Below are positions 42,962 to 50,722 of a stretch of DNA of 64,000 nt, one piece after another (the stretch's first letter is position 1; every line of letters begins with the position of its first letter). Below the pieces are notes generated by a model. That model searched no databases. It worked only from the letters and a program-made list of their open reading frames with translations, and was not told the DNA's origin. The translations under genes were made by a program, and so were the position numbers. Source of the stretch: Roseimicrobium sp. ORNL1 (GTDB lineage: Bacteria; Verrucomicrobiota; Verrucomicrobiia; Verrucomicrobiales; Verrucomicrobiaceae); assembly GCF_011044495.1 (NCBI RefSeq), contig NZ_CP049143.1, forward strand, positions 1,488,001 to 1,552,000, in the 5' to 3' direction.

Positions 42962-43582
42962 ATGAGTGTCGATAGTTCACCACCTTGTCCCGAGAAGGGC
43001 TTCCCGGCGCTGAAGTGGCTGGTGGGGCTTGCCTTCATTGGTCTTCTGGCGGGACTCACCCTGCGTCCCATTCCAATCTCCCATGCGCCATCGAAACGCA
43101 ACCGCAGCGTCGCTGCCCACGCAGTCATCAAGTCCGGCCTTGAGCAGTACTTGGAAGAGCACGGCCAGTATCCCACTCCAGCGCATCCCGACGCCATGAT
43201 GAAGGTCTCCGGCAAGGACATCCGAGTGGGAGCCGCGCGGATGCTGTATCAGGCATTAACGGGCGATGGCGATAGTGAAATCAAGTCTGCTTCCGCGACT
43301 GGCAATGCCTCAGATGGGAAGATCAGCGAGGAGGAGGCCAAGCACAGCATCAACTCGAACCTCCCCAAGAACATGGTGGCAACCAGCAGCGAAGGCTACC
43401 GCTACCTGGTAGATGGATGGGGCCGTCCTTTCCAGTACATCAAGGGAGGCACCGAGGATGCGATCAATCCTACCTTCGACCTTTGGACCTTCGGCGATAT
43501 CGGGTCCCAGGACCCGCTCTTCTACGATGCGGAGACCCGTCGCAAGGATGAGGCCATCGCGAGGTGGATCAGGAACTGGTAG
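42962..43582 (+). CDS. Degenerate prepilin paralog lacking Glu5
   Basis: A 206-residue paralog of the preceding prepilin over its whole length: shared AAHAVIKSGLEQY, RMLYQALTGDGDSEIKSA, SINSNLPKNMV and the end IARWIRNW. The leader is still EKG|F, but the mature start is FPALKWLVGLAF instead of FTLLELLVVIAI. Glu5, needed for pilin packing in most systems, is Lys here, and Pro and Trp are introduced nearby. It may be a minor pilin-like subunit, a non-assembling competitor or a decaying duplicate. A terminator lies upstream of it, so it may be expressed separately. Confidence 0.85.
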   Translation: MSVDSSPPCPEKGFPALKWLVGLAFIGLLAGLTLRPIPISHAPSKRNRSVAAHAVIKSGLEQYLEEHGQYPTPAHPDAMMKVSGKDIRVGAARMLYQALTGDGDSEIKSASATGNASDGKISEEEAKHSINSNLPKNMVATSSEGYRYLVDGWGRPFQYIKGGTEDAINPTFDLWTFGDIGSQDPLFYDAETRRKDEAIARWIRNW

Positions 43583-43703
43583 TTTGTTCGTCCACTGATG
43601 ACGCCACAGGGAGTGAGCAGACTATCTCCCCATGGATGAAAACGCACCCCGTGGCGCAGCCCGCACTTGTCAAGCCGGAGTGCTGTGCTCATCATGTCCC
43701 GCG

Positions 43704-44867
43704 ATGGTTTCCTCGACCCAGAGACATAGGACTTGGCGGCATGTGGCCGGCCTTGTGCTTGTGGGGCTGGGAATGCAGGGGGCCATGCGGCTCCCGGCTG
43801 CTGAGCCGAAGCTGGAGATGGTGTATCAGCTTCCATTGGCCCCTGCCGGACTCACCATCACTCCGGACAACCATTTCCTCATGAGCGTGAGTCGTGAGGA
43901 GCGGCCACAGAATCGCATCATTGATGTGGGTAAGGGCGGCACCTCGCGCCCATTCCCCACCACGGACGTCAGCCAGGCCACCGCAGGCCAGCCGCTCCTG
44001 CTGGACGCGGTAGAGGGCATGCAGATCGACAAGGCGGGCGTGGTCTGGATGCTGGACAATGGCCGGCGTAGCGAGTACCCGCCCAAGGTCGTCGGCTGGG
44101 ACACCGCCAAGTACAAGCTGCACCGCATCTACAATCTCGCCTTTCCGGCGGTGCTGCCCGGCTCCCTTCTGGATGACCTCGCCGTCGATCCGGAGGCTCC
44201 GTTCATCTACATCAGCGATCCAGCTGCCGGAGCGGATGCCGCCCTGGTGGTGCTGGATCTCACCACCGGCCTGGCCCATCGAGTCCTTCAGGGACATCCC
44301 TCCGTGGTACCCGTGGCCGGTCTGGAATTGACCATCGACGGGCACAAGGTGGAGACCCGCCGCCTGGATGGCACGGTGGCGGACCCACAGGGAGGCGTGA
44401 GCGCGCTCGCACTCGACAAGAAGGGCGAGTGGCTCTACTTCGGCCCCGTGCGCTCCCAGAAGCTCTACCGTGTGCGCACGGAGCACCTGCGGGATGTGAA
44501 CATGCTTCCTGAAAAGCTGGCCGGGCTCGTGGAAGAGTACTCCACGAAACCCGTGAGCGACGGCATGTCCATGGACAACAAGGGGAACATCTACGTCTCC
44601 GATCTGGCAGCCAAGGGCATTGGAATGATCTCGGCAGGGAAGAAGGAGTACCGCATCCTCGCCGCCGAGCCGCGACTGCTGTGGCCTGCGGGACTCTGCT
44701 TTGGTGCAGACGGCTGGCTGTATTTCTTCACCAACACCTCCCGGACCCGACCACCCCTGCAACGCCCCATGCTGGGTGCCGGCACACCTTTGGATTCCAC
44801 CACCGGGGCGAACATGAATTACCTCTTCCGCCTGGAGACTCCCGGATCCGGCCGGGTGGGGGATTAA
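43704..44867 (+). CDS. Exported major royal jelly protein (MRJP)/Yellow-like beta-propeller
   Basis: From the ATG at 43704 (MVSSTQRHRTWRHVAGLVLV) the protein has 387 residues with a signal-like start. It has MRJP/Yellow-type repeated blade motifs: VVWMLDNGRRSEYPPKVVGW, LLDDLAVDPEAPFIYISDPA, ALALDKKGEWLYFGPVRSQK and YVSDLAAKGIGMI. These proteins form six-blade propellers; insect members bind small molecules, while the bacterial role is unknown. The frame opens at 43632, but that part does not look like a signal peptide. The gene is separated from the pilus genes and from the downstream tRNA. Confidence 0.82.
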   Translation: MVSSTQRHRTWRHVAGLVLVGLGMQGAMRLPAAEPKLEMVYQLPLAPAGLTITPDNHFLMSVSREERPQNRIIDVGKGGTSRPFPTTDVSQATAGQPLLLDAVEGMQIDKAGVVWMLDNGRRSEYPPKVVGWDTAKYKLHRIYNLAFPAVLPGSLLDDLAVDPEAPFIYISDPAAGADAALVVLDLTTGLAHRVLQGHPSVVPVAGLELTIDGHKVETRRLDGTVADPQGGVSALALDKKGEWLYFGPVRSQKLYRVRTEHLRDVNMLPEKLAGLVEEYSTKPVSDGMSMDNKGNIYVSDLAAKGIGMISAGKKEYRILAAEPRLLWPAGLCFGADGWLYFFTNTSRTRPPLQRPMLGAGTPLDSTTGANMNYLFRLETPGSGRVGD

Positions 44868-45096
44868 GCTCCGAGCGCAACGGCAAGTCACCGTTCATGG
44901 CGGGTGCCGGGGAGAGGGTTCCCCTCTTTCGGTTGAAGACCGCGCCTGGGAGTCATTTCAGGCTGTTTGAGGTCGGAATGGCCCGCGATCAGGAATGATC
45001 CAGCCCTTGGTGAACGGAAAAGAGGACGATATCTTGATAATTTCAGTTGAGAAAACCCAGCTTCGGCTAAACTGACCCTCCTGCCGCAGACAAAAT

Positions 45097-45181
45097 GCTC
45101 ACGTGGCGGAATTGGTAGACGCGCAAGATTCAGGATCTTGTGGGGAGACCCGTGGAGGTTCGAGTCCTCTCGTGAGCACCA
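45097..45181 (+). tRNA. tRNA-Leu (anticodon CAG)
   Basis: Acceptor arm GCTCACG pairs with CGTGAGC, followed by encoded ACCA (45178-45181). The anticodon stem CAAGA/TCTTG encloses TTCAGGA, so the anticodon is CAG at 45131-45133, reading CUG. A long variable arm (about 45141-45155) and the T loop GTTCGAGTC are present, as expected for tRNA-Leu. Confidence 0.97.
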
Positions 45182-45214
45182 TTTTCTTGCTGCGTACAGT
45201 ACTCAGCACGGCAC

Positions 45215-45934
45215 ATGGAGCAGCAAGCAGCGAAGGAATCGGCAGCAGCAGGCCCCATGGGACAGGATGCCACCTTTGTGCGCCGTGCCTTTGCCGCCAT
45301 CGCAGGTCGCTATGTGCTGACGAATCACGTGCTCAGCCTGGGCATCGATGTGCTGTGGCGGAAATCCACGGCGCGAGCCGTGGAGGCGCTGCAACCGAAG
45401 GTGGTGCTGGATGTGGCCACTGGCAGTGGTGACCTCGCGGAAGCCATCCAGAGGGCCTGCCCGCAAGCTACCGTGGTGGGGCTGGATTTCTCCGCACCCA
45501 TGCTCCAGGAAGCGCGCAAGCGTGGCCTGCAGCACCTGATGGTCGCGGATGCCATGAACATGCCCATCGTGGATGGCGCGGCCGATGTGCTCACCGTGGC
45601 CTTTGGCCTGCGGAACATGGCCTCCTGGCCGGATGCCCTGCGCGAAATGTCCCGCGTGCTGCGTCCCGGTGGCAGTCTCTTCGTACTGGATTTCTCCCTG
45701 CCCACCCAGCCGCTCATGCGGAAGGCACACCTCTTTTACCTGAGGAAAGTGATGCCCAAGGTGGCGGGTGTCATCACCGGTGAGCGCGGAGCCTTCGAGT
45801 ATCTTTGCAATACCATTGAGCAATTTCCCAGTGGGGAAAACATGTGCCGCATGATTCGCGAGAATGGCTTCCGTGAAGCGAAGGCGCGGCCACTATCCTT
45901 TGGCATCGCGAGTTTGTATCACGCGGTGAAGTAG
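45215..45934 (+). CDS. ubiE: Demethylmenaquinone/ubiquinone C-methyltransferase
   Basis: A 239-residue SAM methyltransferase of the UbiE/MenG type: FAAIAGRYVLTNHVLSLGID, motif I VVLDVATGSGDLAEA, VVGLDFSAPMLQEAR, a central LTVAFGLRNMASW and a C-terminal NTIEQFPSGENMCRMIRE. The C-terminal CNTIEQFPSG signature is specific to this family. It methylates demethylmenaquinol (or the ubiquinone ring) in quinone synthesis. It starts 33 bp after tRNA-Leu; no other men gene is in the window. The gene name menG would be equally correct. Confidence 0.92.
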   Translation: MEQQAAKESAAAGPMGQDATFVRRAFAAIAGRYVLTNHVLSLGIDVLWRKSTARAVEALQPKVVLDVATGSGDLAEAIQRACPQATVVGLDFSAPMLQEARKRGLQHLMVADAMNMPIVDGAADVLTVAFGLRNMASWPDALREMSRVLRPGGSLFVLDFSLPTQPLMRKAHLFYLRKVMPKVAGVITGERGAFEYLCNTIEQFPSGENMCRMIRENGFREAKARPLSFGIASLYHAVK

Positions 45935-45971
45935 CGACTGTTCCTGTCCATGGCATCGAGTTGCCGAATAC

Positions 45972-46412
45972 TCATTCTGGGCGCTTCGGATGAAATGACA
46001 TGACCTCGACGTCAGTCTTGACCATCCACCCCAACTTTTTCCAGAAGTTGTGAGCGGGACCGTTGTCCTTCATCACAAAAATCCGGATCTCACTGATACC
46101 CAGCTCCGCAAATGCCTTCACCGAGTTTTCCACGAGTGTGGTGGCAATGGAAAGGCCCCTGAAGGCGGGCTTTACAGCCAGAAGTTGAAGAAAGCCTCTA
46201 CGTCCATCGGTGCCGGAAAGTAGTGTGCCAACCAGCTCATTTCCGCACGTGGCAACGAAACTCAGGCCCTTGTTGTGGTCAAGGTAGGAGGCAATTCTTT
46301 GGCGTGTATCATGCTCGTTGGGGGTGAGTCCATCCATGCCCATCCAAAGTGCAAGCATTGAATCATAGTCCCCAATCTCCATTGGGCGAATGCGCCATTC
46401 CGGTCGTGTCAT
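45972..46412 (-). CDS. GNAT family N-acetyltransferase
   Basis: A 146-residue protein (start at 46412; 46442 is an alternative in frame). GNAT features are visible: IRPMEIGDYDSMLALWMG start, GNELVGTLLSG strand, LQLLAVKPAFRGLSIATTLV (motif A with the R/Q-x-x-G-x-A/G-like region) and GPAHNFWKKLGW. It acetylates a small molecule or protein using acetyl-CoA; the acceptor is unknown. Convergent with ubiE. Confidence 0.85.
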   Translation of the reverse strand: MTRPEWRIRPMEIGDYDSMLALWMGMDGLTPNEHDTRQRIASYLDHNKGLSFVATCGNELVGTLLSGTDGRRGFLQLLAVKPAFRGLSIATTLVENSVKAFAELGISEIRIFVMKDNGPAHNFWKKLGWMVKTDVEVMSFHPKRPE

Positions 46413-46546
46413 TGCTCGATGTTCACTCCTACCATGGAGCACACAAGGAACGGTGGCAATTTAAATCCCCGATTTCAAGGCCACTAGAATTTGAAGGTTT
46501 CAAGTTTAGAATGCGAGTTTCGCCATAGAATTGCGTAAACTGTAAT

Positions 46547-47800
46547 ATGTTCCATTTCAAGAGTAACCGATCCTTGGTTCTGGCTGTTCTCTGCCTATCG
46601 ATTGCGCTGGTGTACATCGCGTGTCTTTTTGTCTATTGGCCGAGGGATCCTGAAAAGCCCAACCCGCCGATTCAATGGAATGAGGCGTTCAAGGAGGCAA
46701 ATCGTGGATTGTCGAGTCAAGTCCTTCCTGGATTGCTTTTTACACTGTTTGGAGCGACGCTTTCGTTGTTAGGATCCTACTTCCAGCGGGAAAAACAAAA
46801 CGAAGAAGCCAATCGGCTTATTCATCAGCTTAAGATGGCTGGTGTAGCCGAAAAGGTCGGTGCGCAAATTGCGTCTGTAGCGGCTAAGGGGGTCCAGAAG
46901 GCGTACGGAAAACAGGAATATGGCTATCTAGATGACATCGAGGTCAAACTGCTTGAAACGAAAAAAGGAGATAAGGTCGTAGTCATCGAGAACTGGCTTT
47001 GCTCGGGGTTGCCCCCTGCGTATGAGAAACTGGAGTCCGGAATAAGAGGGAGCCTCGACAATGGAAGTGAAGTCATTCTAGTTCTGATGCATCCCAATTC
47101 ACCGCTAGTTCAGCGGCGAGAACATTTCGTCGAGTGGGGAGCAGTTGGTGGGGAGATTGCGAAGTCCTTAAAAAAAGTAGGTTGCTGGTACACCAAGTGG
47201 GCCGTGAAATGCATCCATGGAAAATGGCCAAGCGACGATGACATGAAGGATCTTCAGTGGAATACTCTCGAGCCGGGATTCAACGCCGTAAGAGGTGAGA
47301 TTCAAAGGTTTAGGGTATATCTGATTGATACTTTTCTCACTTTGCAGCTCTATGCACTGCCCAACTGCGCGTTCGCTGGCTTTTACGTTGCCAAGGACAC
47401 GTCAACGCATGGTCCACACCTGTGGGGCGCGTGCGGTTCATCGTTTGGAGATATGTTCCGTGAATATGCCAACCGCATTCTGACGCTGTGCGACGATGCA
47501 GACCAGTTTTGGGCAGTGCGGGTTAAGCTTCACGAGTTTGACCGCTTCAAGGGGATTGCGGCTCGAGAGGCTGACAAACACCTTTTAGGAATTCAAATTG
47601 CTGATTGCGAATCACTGTTCCACCAACTGCAAAAAAGGTCACGTGTTAAAGATCCGGGATCGGCTTTGTATGAAAAGGTTGTGAAGAGCGCGGTGGAAAA
47701 CAAAATGACCTTTGTTTCTGCAGTGATGAAGCTGCCATCGTCCGAGAGAAGCACTTTCATTGAATATCTAAGACGTGAGTTCGCGTCAGATCGAAAGTAG
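46547..47800 (+). CDS. Unknown membrane-anchored protein, PLD-like soluble domain
   Basis: A 417-residue protein. Two N-terminal helices (LVLAVLCLSIALVYIACLFV and VLPGLLFTLFGATLSLLGSY) anchor a cytosolic part of about 320 residues. Pieces of that part resemble the core of phospholipase D-like proteins: VVVIENWLCSGLPPAYEKLE, then SEVILVLMHPNSPLVQRREH, then a FAGFYVAKDTSTHGPHLWG and SFGDMFREYANRI. The catalytic HKD (HxKxxxxD) motif is not visible, so any PLD-like role would be non-catalytic or use other residues. Base composition is clearly lower in G+C than its neighbours, suggesting transfer. No family is firmly recognised. Confidence 0.7.
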   Translation: MFHFKSNRSLVLAVLCLSIALVYIACLFVYWPRDPEKPNPPIQWNEAFKEANRGLSSQVLPGLLFTLFGATLSLLGSYFQREKQNEEANRLIHQLKMAGVAEKVGAQIASVAAKGVQKAYGKQEYGYLDDIEVKLLETKKGDKVVVIENWLCSGLPPAYEKLESGIRGSLDNGSEVILVLMHPNSPLVQRREHFVEWGAVGGEIAKSLKKVGCWYTKWAVKCIHGKWPSDDDMKDLQWNTLEPGFNAVRGEIQRFRVYLIDTFLTLQLYALPNCAFAGFYVAKDTSTHGPHLWGACGSSFGDMFREYANRILTLCDDADQFWAVRVKLHEFDRFKGIAAREADKHLLGIQIADCESLFHQLQKRSRVKDPGSALYEKVVKSAVENKMTFVSAVMKLPSSERSTFIEYLRREFASDRK

Positions 47801-47899
47801 GTTCCTGCTGCTCGGTATGAAAGCCAGTCATGCTCAGTAGTTCTCTATCTTGGAGTTCTAATCAAACATCGAAAAACAAAACCGGGCCAAGGAACGTGG

Positions 47900-48415
47900 T
47901 CACACCATCTGCAGCGTCGCCTGCATCGCCTTCTCCAGATGACGCATCTTGTCGTCCAGCGTGGCCATGCCGATTTGGCCGAAGTGGGAGGCATAGTTTT
48001 CCGCTTGTTCGGGCGTCATCAGTTCGATGAGGAAAGTGCCTTCCACCCAGACCTTGGTGAATTGGAAGAAACCTGCGTTGCCGGGGAAACAGTCCCAACC
48101 CTCCTCGGCGGAGATCTCCTCAATACGGGAAGTGGAGAGCGGCGTTTGAATCAGGAAGTGCGTGCTGCTGTGCTCACGCATGGCTTCGTCGAAGCTTTTC
48201 CCGATGCCGCCCTTGTCGCAGACGGGATTCCACAGGATGTGACCCCACGGCAGAATCTCCAGGATGGTCCCTGCGGCATCACCGAGGCAGACAAACCATG
48301 ACCCTTCCGGAAAGGGTGGACTGGGAGCCTGAATCGCGTCACAGGCGAAGAGACGGGCCAGACCGCGGGCGGCGGCTTCTGGATTGCGGGCGCTGAAGGA
48401 GGCGTGATGGATCAT
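47900..48415 (-). CDS. VOC-superfamily (glyoxalase/bleomycin-resistance-like) protein
   Basis: A 171-residue protein beginning MIHHASFSARNPEAAARGLA, the usual VOC opening. FVCLGDAAGTILEILPWGHI and a second half with FLIQTPLSTSRIEEISAEEG and WVEGTFLIELMTPEQAENYA complete the two-module fold. Metal ligands of the glyoxalase class cannot be assigned with confidence. Function unknown; VOC members act as isomerases, dioxygenases or binding proteins. Confidence 0.8.
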   Translation of the reverse strand: MIHHASFSARNPEAAARGLARLFACDAIQAPSPPFPEGSWFVCLGDAAGTILEILPWGHILWNPVCDKGGIGKSFDEAMREHSSTHFLIQTPLSTSRIEEISAEEGWDCFPGNAGFFQFTKVWVEGTFLIELMTPEQAENYASHFGQIGMATLDDKMRHLEKAMQATLQMV

Positions 48416-48464
48416 GGTAGTGTCCCTGGAATGGGGGCTACATGATGCAGGTCACTTCAGGCAC

Positions 48465-48836
48465 TCACTGTGACGGAGGTTTTTCTGCCGGGTCGACTGG
48501 CGCGGGAGCGGGGGCTGGGGTCGGCGTCGGAACAGGCTGAGAATCAGGTGCTGAAGGTGGTGCTAGCTTGGGCTTGAGCTCCTCCAGGGGATCGTTCGCC
48601 TCGTCGATGCGTTTCTGCAGTTCCTCCATGAGGGGGTCTTTTTTCTCAGCATCGATCTTCTGGGCATCAATCTTCCTCTGTACCTCCTCCTGCAGATGTT
48701 TTTTCTCCTCATCCATTTCCTTCACCCTATTGATGGCGGCATTCCCTGCGCGATTGATCATCACGCGGAAGAGGATGAGCACCACGATCATCAGGATCAT
48801 GACGAACAACTGCATCTGCGAACGACGATGGCGCAT
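48465..48836 (-). CDS. Small membrane-anchored coiled-coil protein
   Basis: A 123-residue protein with one N-terminal helix (LFVMILMIVVLILFRVMINR), a charged coiled coil (KEMDEEKKHLQEEVQRKI) and a Pro-rich tail (PVPTPTPAPAPAPVDPAEKP). Low complexity in the tail makes homology hard to judge. It lies 89 bp downstream of the DUF4340 gene and may belong to that operon. Confidence 0.6.
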   Translation of the reverse strand: MRHRRSQMQLFVMILMIVVLILFRVMINRAGNAAINRVKEMDEEKKHLQEEVQRKIDAQKIDAEKKDPLMEELQKRIDEANDPLEELKPKLAPPSAPDSQPVPTPTPAPAPAPVDPAEKPPSQ

Positions 48837-48925
48837 GGAGGTGGGTGGCTGCTGCTGGTGGTGGGTGCGTGAGAGCGAGGGTCCGGGTGGCTCCTTCGCT
48901 TCACCTCACCTCACGTCACTTCATC

Positions 48926-50722
48926 TTATTTAACGAGCGTACGCGCGAGTTGTTGGTAAAGATCGCGGCTGATGAGGAAGGTGTCCGGGTCGTCGTTCAA
49001 CCTGCCATGATACACCGCCGTGGCCATGCCGGGAGAACTTGGGGCAAAGGTAAGTGTCTTTATCTCGGGCTTCACATCGGGTTGGCCAGGCTGAGAGATG
49101 AGTACCTGCACCGTGAGGGTGGGGCTCTTCAGGGCTTCAATGGCGGCAGTGCGATCAGAGCTCCAGTCTGACACTTCAAAGCTGGCGAGCTGCTTGAGCA
49201 GGGTGTTCGCGCCGGCTGTATCCAGTTTCTCGGTCACGTCCGCACCGGCATACTCTGCCTTCCAGGTGCCTTCGTCGGGATTGTATTGGAGCGTGAGGGT
49301 GGGCTTGTCTCCTTCGGTGATGATGATGCGGCGTATCGCGAAGATGCTGGCATCGATCACCCGCGTGCCGCGCCATTTCACCATTTCGGGTGGCAGGATG
49401 GCGGGCAGCATGAGCGGATTCACCCGGAAGATAGAAGGCTCGTCCCCATACTTCGCACAAACCTGGTCGGTGCCCTGGCCAAACTGAAGCGCACTGGTTT
49501 TCCCGTCCACGGTCCACTCCAGGGTGAGGAAGGGCTGATGCAGGCCATACAGCTCCAGGTTCGGCGCGGCGTCGCTCACGAAGTCGAGAATCTGGGCCGT
49601 GTTGATGCCCTCGATGAGGCGCTGGATGCGGGCCTGGTTGGCCGGCTCTTCATTGCCGAAGCGGTTGAGCGTCCAGATCTCACCGGAGCGGGCCAGCTTC
49701 ACGTCGGGAAAACCCGGACCGTGGAGACGGATGGTGTCCACGCGGTCTGCCGGGATTTGCGCGAGGCGTTGGTCGCGCAGGTGATTGGGCTGCAGCTTCC
49801 AGAAGTCCGCCAGCTTTGCAGGAGCCAGGAAGGTGCCGCTGCGGTCGCTGACCTCTGCCACCACTTCTGCGCCTGCGGCGGAGGGGGGCTGGAAGGTGAG
49901 TTCCACCGGAGGCTGCGAACTCACTCCGGTGCTGAAGGTCACCTTCATGACAGGCAGCACCTGGCCCGGATCGGCGGGGGGAGCTGGCAGCTTCGCGCGG
50001 ACCGGTTTGACCTGCATTTTCAGCAGGGCCTGGATCACGCTGCTCACGCGCTCGTCACTCGCGCGCGCCTGGATGGGCTTGACCAGGCGCCAGGGCTGGC
50101 CCGGCTCCCGGCTGAACTCCATCGCGCCCGTGCCGGCGGCGAGCGTGAAGCGGCCCACGTGCTCCAGCTTCAGGCGCACGAGCCGGTTGTCCCGCCAGTC
50201 GTCGGAATGCTTTTCCAGCAGGGGCTTCACGCCAGACTTTGCCAGGTAGAATTCCTCGGCGTTTTCACCCAGGCTGACATAGGTGGTGTCTTCCACCGGG
50301 GACCCTGCTCCGAAGAATCCCTGCAGCACCTTTTCCTCGCCGTGGCGCAGAGTCACGCGCGTGGAGGGCTCGCCGAGTCCGGTACGCTTGAAGTCATCCT
50401 TGCGCAGGTCGGCCTTCTTCAGTTTCTCCACGAAGGTGACAGTGCCAAGGCTGTCCAGGAACTGCTTCACCAGTTCCTGATTCGCCCGGTCTTCCACGGG
50501 CTTGTTCATGTACCACAGTCCATCGGGTCCACGCGTGAGGCGCAGGGAGAGGTCCTCTCCCACGATCTCCATGTTGTCGACAGTGCGGAGATCTTCGGAG
50601 AAGGGTCTCTTTTCAAGAGCCTGGCGCTCGGGCGTGGCAGGCTGCTTCTGCTCCCAGAAGATGATGAAGGCAGCCAGCCCCGCCAACAGCAGAAAGAGGA
50701 GGATGGTGGTGCGGAGCTTCAT
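48926..50722 (-). CDS. DUF4340 domain protein
   Basis: A 598-residue protein starting MKLRTTILLFLLLAGLAAFI at 50722, one N-terminal helix with the rest periplasmic. It has repeated DUF4340-like units such as LSLRLTRGPDGLWYMNKPVE, a middle LARSGEIWTLNRFGNEEPAN and a C-terminal LTFAPSSPGMATAVYHGRLN. The start overlaps the GldG stop as ATGA (50719-50722), so it is translationally coupled. DUF4340 proteins commonly sit with Gld-like ABC genes; function unknown. Confidence 0.88.
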   Translation of the reverse strand: MKLRTTILLFLLLAGLAAFIIFWEQKQPATPERQALEKRPFSEDLRTVDNMEIVGEDLSLRLTRGPDGLWYMNKPVEDRANQELVKQFLDSLGTVTFVEKLKKADLRKDDFKRTGLGEPSTRVTLRHGEEKVLQGFFGAGSPVEDTTYVSLGENAEEFYLAKSGVKPLLEKHSDDWRDNRLVRLKLEHVGRFTLAAGTGAMEFSREPGQPWRLVKPIQARASDERVSSVIQALLKMQVKPVRAKLPAPPADPGQVLPVMKVTFSTGVSSQPPVELTFQPPSAAGAEVVAEVSDRSGTFLAPAKLADFWKLQPNHLRDQRLAQIPADRVDTIRLHGPGFPDVKLARSGEIWTLNRFGNEEPANQARIQRLIEGINTAQILDFVSDAAPNLELYGLHQPFLTLEWTVDGKTSALQFGQGTDQVCAKYGDEPSIFRVNPLMLPAILPPEMVKWRGTRVIDASIFAIRRIIITEGDKPTLTLQYNPDEGTWKAEYAGADVTEKLDTAGANTLLKQLASFEVSDWSSDRTAAIEALKSPTLTVQVLISQPGQPDVKPEIKTLTFAPSSPGMATAVYHGRLNDDPDTFLISRDLYQQLARTLVK

